Assembly (NCBI GenBank): GCA_024399015.1
Contig: JAKSIC010000009.1
Location: 55,216 to 119,215 of the forward strand
DNA length: 64,000 nt
Direction of reading: 5' to 3'
DNA from: Fibrobacter sp.
Lineage (GTDB): Bacteria; Fibrobacterota; Fibrobacteria; Fibrobacterales; Fibrobacteraceae
The notes under the pieces were generated by a model that did no database searches, was not told the origin of the DNA, and saw nothing but the letters and a program-made list of their open reading frames with translations. Every line of letters starts with the position of its first letter. Position 1 is the first letter of the stretch. Positions 50,585-58,679 of this stretch are shown here, one piece after another. The position numbers and the translations under genes were made by a program.

Positions 50585-51328
50585 TTAAATCTCGTTACGG
50601 AACGGATAGTTGGACGGACCTTCGTAGGCCTTGCCCTGCTTCTTAATGACGATATCGTCAATCCATACCTTGAAGGCTTCGTTTTCATCCTTACGGACTT
50701 CAATACGGAAACCCTTGAAGTTGGACCAGCTGAAAGGCAACATCACTTCGCGAGTGTTCTTGGCATCCCAGTAAACACCGGTCTTACCGAAGAGCTTCAA
50801 AGGAATGCTGAAGTGCTTCCATTCTGTAGTAATTTCACCAAGGCTCTTGGAACGGAGCTTAACCTGCATGGATTCGCCACCGGTCTTGACACCATCGTCA
50901 ACCAGCACGAACAATGCGTTTTCACCGCCCTGGGCACCCTTGATCCAGAACTCGAGGACGCCTTCCTCGTAGTACGGTTCAAGGTTCACAGAACCTGCAA
51001 TACAAATAGCCACACCAGAGTAATCGCTGGCAATAAGCTCAATTTCCATGGAAAGAGCACCTTCCATAGCAAACTTATCAGTGAGGACCGGTTCCGGGTT
51101 TTCACGGGGATACTGGTAGGTATAGCCACCGCCACGTGGAATAGCTTCACGCATAACCACGGAAACGACGTCCTTGTCCGGACGGAACGGCTTAGCCGGC
51201 TTAGTTACAAAACGGGACTGGTCACGGTCGCGATAATCGCTAAACCCATAGCCAGCAAAGGAAAAAGATGCCATCAGGAGTACACCGAGGGCACACAACC
51301 AACTTGCTTTATGCGGATTTGCTTTCAT
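50585..51328 (-). CDS. Secreted carbohydrate-binding (CBM11/galactose-binding-like) protein
   Basis: 247 residues: signal peptide ~1-26, then an extended Pro/Arg-rich stretch and a beta-sandwich ~85-235: GVLEFWIKGAQGGENALFVL, EWKHFSIPLKLFG, WSNFKGFRIEVRKD and KVWIDDIVI, the layout of CBM11-like and other galactose-binding-like modules that bind beta-glucans in some families. No catalytic site. First gene of the six-gene operon, with site C in its promoter. It has no lipobox or sorting domain. Confidence 0.72.
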   Translation of the reverse strand: MKANPHKASWLCALGVLLMASFSFAGYGFSDYRDRDQSRFVTKPAKPFRPDKDVVSVVMREAIPRGGGYTYQYPRENPEPVLTDKFAMEGALSMEIELIASDYSGVAICIAGSVNLEPYYEEGVLEFWIKGAQGGENALFVLVDDGVKTGGESMQVKLRSKSLGEITTEWKHFSIPLKLFGKTGVYWDAKNTREVMLPFSWSNFKGFRIEVRKDENEAFKVWIDDIVIKKQGKAYEGPSNYPFRNEI

Positions 51329-51566
51329 AATATCTAAAAGTCTCCAAATTCGGATGTGCTACAATATAAATTGTTTTTCCCACCTGTGGAAAAGCCCATA
51401 GCAAAAAATGGGGCCATAAACCACCCTAAGTCTCTTATTTTTCAGTAATTTAGCGTAAACAAGCCGTTTTCTTCGGTATACACATTATTTTTTCCACGCC
51501 AGACTACTTTTAGTATAAAAAGAGTAATTTATCTTTGTAAAGAACAATTTTACCTTTGAGGGCAAA
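51329..51566. promoter_or_regulatory. Divergent promoter region of the six-gene operon and the second GH5 gene
   Basis: 238 AT-rich bases. For the minus operon: TATATT at about 51363-51368 as -10, overlapped upstream by inverted repeat site C. For the plus GH5 gene: CGGTATAC (51474-51481) and TTTTTTCC (51488-51495), then TAGTATAAA as a possible -10, and an SD GAGGG before the ATG. Both genes could be controlled from this spacer. Confidence 0.5.
51375..51393. promoter_or_regulatory. Inverted repeat at the six-gene operon promoter (site C)
   Basis: TTTTCC (51375-51380) and GGAAAA (51388-51393) around a 7-base spacer, 47-65 bases before the ATG at 51328, almost the same distance as site A from GH8. 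The left flank GTTTTTCCCA is identical to site A. Confidence 0.5.
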
Positions 51567-52847
51567 ATGAAAAGATTACTTCCTTTGGCATTGATCCTTG
51601 GCTTCGGTTTAACAGCCTGCGGACCCGACGGTTCCAGTCATGCTCCGGCCCCCGTAATTCAAGAAGAAACCCAGAAAGTAGTTCCCGTGGACTATTCCAA
51701 GGGCCGTGCCATGAACAAACGCCTCGGCAAGGGCATCAACCTGGGCAACGCCTGGGACGGCAATTCCTACTGGAGCTGCGGAACCTTGAGAGAAGGCGAC
51801 TCCTTCACCTATACAAATCTCAATGGTGAAACCAAGGAAATCATCCTCTCCGCCTCCGATAACGTCTACTTTGGCAACCTTCCCTCCGAACGTTACAACT
51901 TCGGTTGCGAAGATCGTCTTGACGAAGGTTGGAGCAACCCCATCAAAGACAGCTACTTTAAATTGGTCAAGGACGCTGGTTTCAACTCCGTCCGTATCCC
52001 CGTTCGCTGGCAGCACAACTCCGATCCTGTGACCCACGCAGTGAATCCGGAACGTTTGGCTGGCGTCATGGAAGACGTGAAGGTGGCTATTGATGCAGGC
52101 CTCGCCGTAGTCATGAGTTTCCACTGGTACTACGAAATTATGTTTGCAGCCAACCATTCCGACAAGAACCCGGATCTGTACGAAGCAGAAAAGGTACACT
52201 ACACCTCCATCTGGAGCGAAGTGGCCTCCGCATTCAACGTATTCCCGGATTCCATGTTGGTATTCGATATCTTGAACGAACCCACCATGAAGTTCAACGA
52301 CAACTTGAACGAAGTGATGACTCTCGGTTACCAGGCAATTCGCGCCGCTGCTCCGGGAAAAACCATCATGTTCGAATCCAAGGCCGCAGCAAAGTTTGCC
52401 GAAATCACCAGCCTGAGACTGCCTGAAGACGGAAACATTATCTATAGTGGCCACTACTACGAACCTTACAACTACACCCATCAGGGCCATAGCTCCGACT
52501 GCTTCGGCGATGCACCTTACGCAATGACCGCCGCCGCAGACCTTAAGAGCTACGTTTCCACAGCCCAGAAGCTTTACCCCGACGTAAATGGCGGCCACGT
52601 ACCCATGAATATGGGTGAATTCGGCGTGTCCGGCGGTGGCGTAGGCAACATGGGCGCTTGCAACAAGGGTGATGAACTTCCCTCTGCAAAGATGAAGGCT
52701 CAGTGGGCAAAGAAGGCTATTGAAGCCGCAGAATCCTATGGTATGTCCTGGCACTACTGGGGCTTGGCAGGCGTAGGCGGCTTTGAAGCTTACGACAAGA
52801 GCTCCGGCTCTTGGTACGAAGGTTTCCCGGCAGCATTCGGTTTGTAA
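51567..52847 (+). CDS. GH5 cellulase-type lipoprotein
   Basis: 426 residues. Lipobox L-T-A-C (Cys18), short linker, then a GH5 barrel ~50-425 of subfamily-4-like type: GKGINLGNAWDG, VRIPVRW, SFHWYYE, acid/base Glu238 in FDILNEPT, GHYYEPYNYTHQG, nucleophile Glu351 in MNMGEFGV, late HYWGLAG. GH5_4-like enzymes cleave beta-1,4-glucan, xyloglucan or mixed-linkage glucan. Four Cys (CGTL, GCED, DCFG, ACNK) may form disulfides. A lipid anchor rather than a sorting domain; divergent from the six-gene operon. Confidence 0.92.
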   Translation: MKRLLPLALILGFGLTACGPDGSSHAPAPVIQEETQKVVPVDYSKGRAMNKRLGKGINLGNAWDGNSYWSCGTLREGDSFTYTNLNGETKEIILSASDNVYFGNLPSERYNFGCEDRLDEGWSNPIKDSYFKLVKDAGFNSVRIPVRWQHNSDPVTHAVNPERLAGVMEDVKVAIDAGLAVVMSFHWYYEIMFAANHSDKNPDLYEAEKVHYTSIWSEVASAFNVFPDSMLVFDILNEPTMKFNDNLNEVMTLGYQAIRAAAPGKTIMFESKAAAKFAEITSLRLPEDGNIIYSGHYYEPYNYTHQGHSSDCFGDAPYAMTAAADLKSYVSTAQKLYPDVNGGHVPMNMGEFGVSGGGVGNMGACNKGDELPSAKMKAQWAKKAIEAAESYGMSWHYWGLAGVGGFEAYDKSSGSWYEGFPAAFGL

Positions 52848-52873
52848 TGAGGCGGGGTTAAACCCCTTGAGAT

Positions 52874-53641
52874 TTACGGGCGGATAATGGTGCCGCCCCA
52901 ATGCTCATCAAAGAAGGCTTGGAACAACGGTTCTGGGCCTTTTTTCAATTCCTCGATGACGTCAGCCATAGGGCGCTTACCGCGGTAAAGTTCGCGGAAA
53001 GCCTTTTCAAAAAACTCAATGCGTTCCTGGGGGAATTCCTCGGGATGGAGGCGCAGAGCGTGGAGATTCAAGGCGCCGAAGCGAATCGGGGTCCCGAAAG
53101 CCTTGCTGCAGGGCGGAACATCCTTGTCCACCTTGTAGGTTCCGCCCACGAAAGCGTAGGCGCCAACTTGATTGCGCTGCTGGATTGCGGTAACGCCTCC
53201 GATAGTAGCAAATTCACCAATGCGAACATGGCCACCTAGCTGGCAGCCGTTGGCGATGACCACCCCACGGCCAATTTGACAATCATGCCCCACGTGAGAG
53301 TAAGCCATAATTAATACTTTGTCTGCAACGCGAGTACAGCCACCACCTTGAACAGTGCCACGGTTCAAAGTACAGTATTCACGGATGGTGCAGTTCTCCC
53401 CCACCTCAAGGCGGGTCGGTTCCCCGGCATACTTTAGATCCTGGGGAGGAGCGCCAAGAACAGCCCCGTCGAAAACACGTGTATTGGCGCCGATTTTTAC
53501 ACCGCCATATACGTGAACTCGGCTTTCCAATCGAACACTTTCGCCAATTTCAACCCCTTCATCCACAAGACACCACGGGCCAATAAAGGCCGATTCGGGA
53601 ACTTTCACGGAGGGATGTACAATTGCGGAAGGGTGGAGCAT
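52874..53641 (-). CDS. lpxA: UDP-N-acetylglucosamine O-acyltransferase
   Basis: First step of lipid A synthesis, cytoplasmic. 255 residues from the ATG at 53641 (M-L-H-P-S-A-I-V); the 25-residue upstream extension is not homologous. Left-handed beta-helix of hexapeptide repeats, with the catalytic His region MAYSHVGHDCQIG, the NGCQLGGHVRIG stretch, AIQQRNQVGAYAFVGG, and the LpxA C-terminal helical domain (IRFGALNLHALRLHPEEF). LpxA rather than LpxD by length and C-terminus. It shares a short divergent spacer with the GT2 gene. Other lpx genes are not in the window. Confidence 0.93.
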   Translation of the reverse strand: MLHPSAIVHPSVKVPESAFIGPWCLVDEGVEIGESVRLESRVHVYGGVKIGANTRVFDGAVLGAPPQDLKYAGEPTRLEVGENCTIREYCTLNRGTVQGGGCTRVADKVLIMAYSHVGHDCQIGRGVVIANGCQLGGHVRIGEFATIGGVTAIQQRNQVGAYAFVGGTYKVDKDVPPCSKAFGTPIRFGALNLHALRLHPEEFPQERIEFFEKAFRELYRGKRPMADVIEELKKGPEPLFQAFFDEHWGGTIIRP

Positions 53642-53767
53642 AATAATTACGAGGTTCCAGGCGCGAGGTGCAGGTTTGGGTTGATCCTGATTAAAGTTAC
53701 AAATTATTGATTGCAAAAGGAACCGCCTTTTGGACAGGCCATAATCTTTTTTTATTTTTGCGCCAAT

Positions 53768-54871
53768 ATGGGCGGAATCCTCATTGCATGCTTAACGGCG
53801 ATTTATACACTTTTGTTCCTATTCTTCATTATAGGACTTATCCGCACGCGCCGTTACAAAGGCCCTAAGGCCACCCCCAGCGTATCCGTTGTGGTGCCCA
53901 TGCGCAATGAAGAAGAATTCGCCCAGAGAACTTTGGAAGCCCTGGCCGAACAGGATTATGCCGGCGAATGGGAAGTCATTTGCGTAGATGACCGTTCTAC
54001 CGACCGAACCAAGGAAATCCTCGAAAACTTCGCCAAGGACCATCCCAAGTTCCGCGTTTTGAGTTTGTCTCAGGATTTGCCGCAGATCGCAAGTCCTAAG
54101 AAGCGCGCACTGGAAAGCGCATTCAAGATTGCAAAGAACGAAGTCCTTTTGACTATGGACGCAGACTGCATTCCCCGCAAGAGCTGGATTACCTCTATGG
54201 CGGGCCGCTTTGTGGATGGAATCTGCATCGTGCAAGGTCCGAAGCAGAACAACGGCAGCCGCACCATGCCCCATCTTTTCCAAAAGCTTGAAACCTTGGG
54301 CTACACCGCTATGGAAGGCGCAGGATTCAGCTGGGGTCATCCCATTGTGGCTAGCGCCGCATGCCTCGCCTACAAAAAAGATCTTTTCTTTGAAGTTGGT
54401 GGTTTCGGCGACCTGATTAATTTAAGCAGCGGTGACGACGACATGCTCATCCACAAGATGATGAAGATCCCCGGCACCAAGGTCTGCTACAATCTGGACA
54501 AGGACGCTGTTATTGAAACTGCTCCCGTAGATACCTGGAAGCAACTGTTCAATCAGCGCGCCCGCTGGAGCAGCAACGGCACCAGCTACGAAAGCAAGGC
54601 CTACATCTTCTTGCTGACCTTGATTTATACCTACTACATCTGGATGTTCATCAGTCCGTGGTGCGTATTGCTTCTGGATTGTCCTTGGCAGTGGTGCGTA
54701 TTCTCTATCCTGCCGAAGATCATCGTAGACTTTGTTTTCCTGAGCATCGCCGCTGCAAAGCTGCACGCCAAGCGTCAGATGTTCGCATTCATTCCCACTG
54801 AATTGATTCAGATCCCGATGATCGTGTTCTGCGTTCCCGCAGGCATTACCGGCATGTTCCGCTGGAAATAA
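53768..54871 (+). CDS. Membrane GT2 glycosyltransferase
   Basis: 367 residues from the ATG at 53768 (the frame opens at a TTG at 53711, inside the neighbour's upstream region). TM helix ~5-25, GT-A domain ~38-270 with VVPMRNEE, DDRSTDRT (74-81), the DxD-like DADC (131-134), GDDDM (222-226) and QRARW (263-267), the Q-x-x-R-W of processive GT2 enzymes, then two or three C-terminal TM helices. Likely makes or extends a surface polysaccharide or glycolipid; substrate unknown. Unlike BcsA it has no PilZ domain. Confidence 0.85.
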   Translation: MGGILIACLTAIYTLLFLFFIIGLIRTRRYKGPKATPSVSVVVPMRNEEEFAQRTLEALAEQDYAGEWEVICVDDRSTDRTKEILENFAKDHPKFRVLSLSQDLPQIASPKKRALESAFKIAKNEVLLTMDADCIPRKSWITSMAGRFVDGICIVQGPKQNNGSRTMPHLFQKLETLGYTAMEGAGFSWGHPIVASAACLAYKKDLFFEVGGFGDLINLSSGDDDMLIHKMMKIPGTKVCYNLDKDAVIETAPVDTWKQLFNQRARWSSNGTSYESKAYIFLLTLIYTYYIWMFISPWCVLLLDCPWQWCVFSILPKIIVDFVFLSIAAAKLHAKRQMFAFIPTELIQIPMIVFCVPAGITGMFRWK

Positions 54872-54895
54872 AAATCCAAGAGGCGGAGCGTTTCC

Positions 54896-56182
54896 CTATG
54901 CGGAAAGTTCTGCCTTAGCCCAGGCGATGGCTGCATCTGCGTTAGACAATTCGCCGTCCAGCTGAAGTTCGAAACTCTTCTTGATAATCTCGCCCATTTG
55001 CTTGCCCGGCTTTACGCCGAGATCAATAAGCATTTTTCCCGTGAGGAAAGGCTGCGGAGCGACGTTAAGAATGTCGAGGGATTCCGCGGCGCACCAAAGG
55101 TCTTCCGCGAAGGTGGCGGACTTGAACTGCGTTTTCGGGGTGGACTTCACCAGCAAGGCCAAAAGCTTCAATCCATCCAAGCGAACCGCAAGACGACGCA
55201 GCACTGGAGCAGCCGGCACAGTTTCATAATCCAGTTCGCTGTAGCACTTCAGAATTTCAGGCACCTTACGCACCAGATGAATTTCATTGGTAATGCGGGC
55301 AAGGAACTTATCGGCAATAGCCTTCACATCCTCGCAACCACTTCCAGGGAATGCATTCCCAGAAAGCAGTGCAGCAAAAGCGAGTTCGGCAGCCTCTTCA
55401 TCCGTAAGGCCTGCACGATTACAGGCCATAGCGTCAAGAAGCTCACCAGACGTACTCACTTCAGGGAAATACTCATCCAACTTGATGTCAATAAAAGCCT
55501 TCAAACCTAAAGACGGTTTACCAGGTTTCAGAAGCCACTTTTTGAATTCTTCAAAAAGACGTTCAATGCTCAAATCATCCAACGAAAGAGTACGGCACAA
55601 CTCCACTGTTTCAGGAGCGAGGTTCAGGGCGAATCGGCTGGCAAACTGAACTCCGCGAAGAATACGCAAGGAATCTTCAGCAAAGGCAGGGCCCACATGA
55701 CGCAAGCAACGGGACTTCAAATCATCAATGCCGCCGTAGGGATCGCAAAGTTTCAAATCAGGCAGTTCCATGCCCATGGCATTAATAGTAAAGTCGCGAC
55801 GCAGGGCAGCTTCCTTGAAACTAAGCTTGGCATCGGTCTTTACAACGAAACCTTTATGGCCATAGCCCACCTTGCTTTCTGTACGTGGGAAAGAAAAATC
55901 AAGAGACTCACCCTTCATAGAAAGATGGATGACGCCAAAAGCCTTTCCTACCAGATTGGTTTTTCCGTACTTGGACAAAATGGGAAGCAACTGATCCTGT
56001 TCCAGATCGTAAACTTCCACATCATAGTCGCGGCAATTCTTTCCAAGAAGAGCGTCACGAACCCAGCCGCCCACCAGATAGGCACGGCCACCGGCAGCCA
56101 CAATATCGTCGGCAATTTTCAGTAGACGTTTCGGAAGTTCCGGCTCAAAATCTTCACCAGCAAGAGTCTGTACAATAGCCAT
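54896..56182 (-). CDS. cca: CCA-adding enzyme / tRNA nucleotidyltransferase family protein
   Basis: 428 residues from the ATG at 56182; the preceding in-frame TTG is less likely. N-terminal nucleotidyltransferase head: AYLVGGWVRDALLG, then RDYDVEVY with the metal-binding Asp pair, and RRDFTINAMGME, followed by the RNA-binding helices (SLRILRGVQFASRFALN). The HD domain of E. coli-type Cca is not evident. Poly(A) polymerase of the same superfamily is possible. It adds or repairs the tRNA 3' CCA end. 12 bases after the small lipoprotein gene. Confidence 0.85.
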   Translation of the reverse strand: MAIVQTLAGEDFEPELPKRLLKIADDIVAAGGRAYLVGGWVRDALLGKNCRDYDVEVYDLEQDQLLPILSKYGKTNLVGKAFGVIHLSMKGESLDFSFPRTESKVGYGHKGFVVKTDAKLSFKEAALRRDFTINAMGMELPDLKLCDPYGGIDDLKSRCLRHVGPAFAEDSLRILRGVQFASRFALNLAPETVELCRTLSLDDLSIERLFEEFKKWLLKPGKPSLGLKAFIDIKLDEYFPEVSTSGELLDAMACNRAGLTDEEAAELAFAALLSGNAFPGSGCEDVKAIADKFLARITNEIHLVRKVPEILKCYSELDYETVPAAPVLRRLAVRLDGLKLLALLVKSTPKTQFKSATFAEDLWCAAESLDILNVAPQPFLTGKMLIDLGVKPGKQMGEIIKKSFELQLDGELSNADAAIAWAKAELSA

Positions 56183-56194
56183 CAAGAAACCCTG

Positions 56195-56593
56195 CTACTG
56201 GAAGTTGGAAACGTCATTTGCGGACGTATCCGGAGCGTTTTCACCATTCTTATTGGAATAGCGGTCGTAAATACTTTCTGTCTTTACGCCCGAAGAATCC
56301 TGCAAGGCTTCGGACACAGAAATCTCACGAACAGAATCCTTTGACGTGGTGTCACTTGCCGCATAACGATCATAAATGCTCTGGCGTGTTGCAGCGTCAG
56401 CACCCTTCTTCTGGGCTTCCTCATCACGGCAGGTTCTAAGTTCTTCTTCCATATAAGCGCGCTGGTCCGGAGAATAAGTCATGGTATTTAGACGATACTC
56501 GATCTCTTCACACACCAGGCCTTGACGTTCCCCTGCACAGGAGACCAAAAGGCAAGCTACGAAACCAATAAGCAAGCAACAAACCTTGTTCAT
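56195..56593 (-). CDS. Small lipoprotein with two SIYDRY repeats
   Basis: 132 residues. Lipobox V-S-C (Cys19). Residues ~25-65 are helical with paired Cys (LVCEEI ... LRTCRD); the C-terminal half is Ser/Thr/Asp-rich and disordered, with S-I-Y-D-R-Y twice (about 72-77 and 106-111) at a 34-residue spacing. No family recognised; short linear motifs like this often bind a partner protein. SD AAGGA. Part of the ECF sigma/PorZ-like/CCA run. Confidence 0.7.
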   Translation of the reverse strand: MNKVCCLLIGFVACLLVSCAGERQGLVCEEIEYRLNTMTYSPDQRAYMEEELRTCRDEEAQKKGADAATRQSIYDRYAASDTTSKDSVREISVSEALQDSSGVKTESIYDRYSNKNGENAPDTSANDVSNFQ

Positions 56594-56602
56594 AAGATCC
56601 TT

Positions 56603-58666
56603 CTAGTGGATAATAATGATTTTACCCTTCTTGGTCTTGGAGGCGGCATTAATCACATAGTAATAGACACCCGGGGCAACCAATCTCTGGTCCTTCCCCT
56701 TTCCATCCCATTCAAGTCGGCCACCGAGAATTTCATCACCATGGAAAGAACGCATCAATGCGCCACCCCTGTTGTAAATGCTGACCGTTGCATCCTCTGC
56801 AATATTTTCGATGACGAGAGCCTTGTGAATTTTCGGCCTATACGGAACCGGATAGACAGCAACGTCAAACGAGGCTGAATCAGTCATGTTCTTTTTGGCA
56901 CTCTTAAAGTCGTTTCTTCTGTAGCAAGAAGCTCCGTTATCGTGTGCAAAGCAAGCAATTCCAAGAACAGGGTCGATAGCAACATCCTTCACATTGTTGT
57001 TGAAAAGACCGCTGGCAGTAGTGAAACGGGCGGACCTCAAGGTGTCCGGAGATCTACCCTTGAGAGACAACTTGTAGACACCCTGGTTTGCAGTACCGGC
57101 CCAAAGATTTCCGTGGGGATCCGCCTCAATAGAAGTGAATTCTGCGCCGCGCAAGCCATCAATAGACGTCGGTGCATACACGGTGTCCTGATCATCGTCG
57201 TAGTATGCAATAGTCGACGAAGATACTGTCCAAATTCGATTGGAAACGGAATCATAAGCCAAATCAAGCAACGGAGGAGAAATGCCCCCTATGGAGCGAA
57301 TTTTCCAATTCACAATCTCGTTGCCATTGGACCTTGGGGGCGGGAACGTGATTATGTCAAATCTTCCATTGTCAGAGTTCAGGCTTTCCTTGGCACCCAT
57401 ATACACAACCCAGGAACCGTTTTCATTGACGGTCGCATACATAGGGCCACCCACAGTGAAACCATCACCAACCTTAGCGCAATGAGCTTCACCATGTTTT
57501 GTGATATAAACGAGACTATAACCATCATCCTTTGCAGTAGCGGTCAAGAAACCAGAGCCATCAGGTGCAACCGTGGAACTTGTTGCGATAGTCCAGTTCT
57601 TTACGAAGTCATCAAAGCAATGGCCACTAGACGGTTTCAGGCTGTACTCCAACTGATTTCCGTTCTTGGAGAAAATAAAGAATCCCATACCCCAGATGTG
57701 GAACAACACTGTTCCATCAGGCAAGGCGGAAATAACCTTTATTCTCTGATCGGATGTGGCTTCTGCACTTCCCACGCCAATACTGAATTCAGAATTCCAC
57801 CAGGAGCTTGCATCAGACACGGCGAGCTTTCCATCAGGAGACGCTCCTATAAAACCGCCCTTCGGCATATTCTGGATTTCGTAAAGTTTTTCTATTCGGA
57901 AATCATCCCTAATGGACAAATAGTGTTTCTTGCCATCTTCCACATAATTCACGGAATAGGACGTCAGCTCGTAGGTTCCCTTCTTAGAAGAAATGGTCCA
58001 CATGGATTCACGCAGCTTCAAATCATCCATGGATTCCCAGTCGTCAACTTTAGTCCAGGATTCCGGATCAGTCAAACGAGTGTCGGCATTCATGTCGTTC
58101 CACTTCATCACACGAGCATAAGCGCTATTTCCCAGTCGAACGTACAAGGAATCCCCATGAATTGCAATACGGGAAATTTTATCCACAGACAGATTCTTGG
58201 AACTGATGCGGTTAAGGGTGATTACAGAAGCGGCCTTGTTGATATCAAAAAAGGACAGACGATCTTCAAAAGAAATCGTGATAATGGCACCGGCTGCGAC
58301 TGAGGCTCCAGGAACAACACGAGACTGATTCTTTTCATAGGATCGATTCAGAACTCTCCAGTTCTTCTTCACTTCATCGAAAAATGCCACGCGACCGAAT
58401 TCAGAAATAGCAATAACACCAACGCTAGTAGAAACAATAGCGTAGATATTGGACGCTTCCAAGCCGTCTTCGGAATGGTACACTTCATCCGCTTCTATGG
58501 TCCTATAGCGAACCCCGCCGCCTGTAGCCAGCATGACTCCTTCGCCATAAAGGATTCCGTCCCTGATAGGAACAGGGTTTGAAAACGACCACCATTCCTC
58601 GGCAGCCATAATTTCCGAAAAAGAAAGAAGAAGAACAAAAATAAAGGGAATTATCTTCACTCTCAA
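56603..58666 (-). CDS. PorZ-like beta-propeller protein with C-terminal sorting domain
   Basis: 687 residues: signal peptide ~1-21; two beta-propeller-like halves, the first opening GVMLATGGGVRYRTIEADEV, EDGLEASNIYAIVSTSVGVI and GRVAFFDEVKKNWRVLN as in PorZ and two-component-regulator propellers; the second includes EADPHGNLWAGTANQGVYKL. The last ~85 residues (VYPVPYRP ... VSIYNRGGALMRSF ... APGVYYYVIN) are a FlgD/T9SS-like sorting domain. In Bacteroidetes PorZ is part of the T9SS attachment complex. Start is TTG (or GTG two codons later), with no strong SD. Confidence 0.7.
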   Translation of the reverse strand: MRVKIIPFIFVLLLSFSEIMAAEEWWSFSNPVPIRDGILYGEGVMLATGGGVRYRTIEADEVYHSEDGLEASNIYAIVSTSVGVIAISEFGRVAFFDEVKKNWRVLNRSYEKNQSRVVPGASVAAGAIITISFEDRLSFFDINKAASVITLNRISSKNLSVDKISRIAIHGDSLYVRLGNSAYARVMKWNDMNADTRLTDPESWTKVDDWESMDDLKLRESMWTISSKKGTYELTSYSVNYVEDGKKHYLSIRDDFRIEKLYEIQNMPKGGFIGASPDGKLAVSDASSWWNSEFSIGVGSAEATSDQRIKVISALPDGTVLFHIWGMGFFIFSKNGNQLEYSLKPSSGHCFDDFVKNWTIATSSTVAPDGSGFLTATAKDDGYSLVYITKHGEAHCAKVGDGFTVGGPMYATVNENGSWVVYMGAKESLNSDNGRFDIITFPPPRSNGNEIVNWKIRSIGGISPPLLDLAYDSVSNRIWTVSSSTIAYYDDDQDTVYAPTSIDGLRGAEFTSIEADPHGNLWAGTANQGVYKLSLKGRSPDTLRSARFTTASGLFNNNVKDVAIDPVLGIACFAHDNGASCYRRNDFKSAKKNMTDSASFDVAVYPVPYRPKIHKALVIENIAEDATVSIYNRGGALMRSFHGDEILGGRLEWDGKGKDQRLVAPGVYYYVINAASKTKKGKIIIIH

Positions 58667-58679
58667 AAGTTACGAAATT

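Noticed and set aside
52854..52866. GGGGT-TAA-ACCCC hairpin after the second GH5 gene as a terminator
   Set aside because: Five-base stem with a three-base loop and no T-run on either strand; too weak to call.
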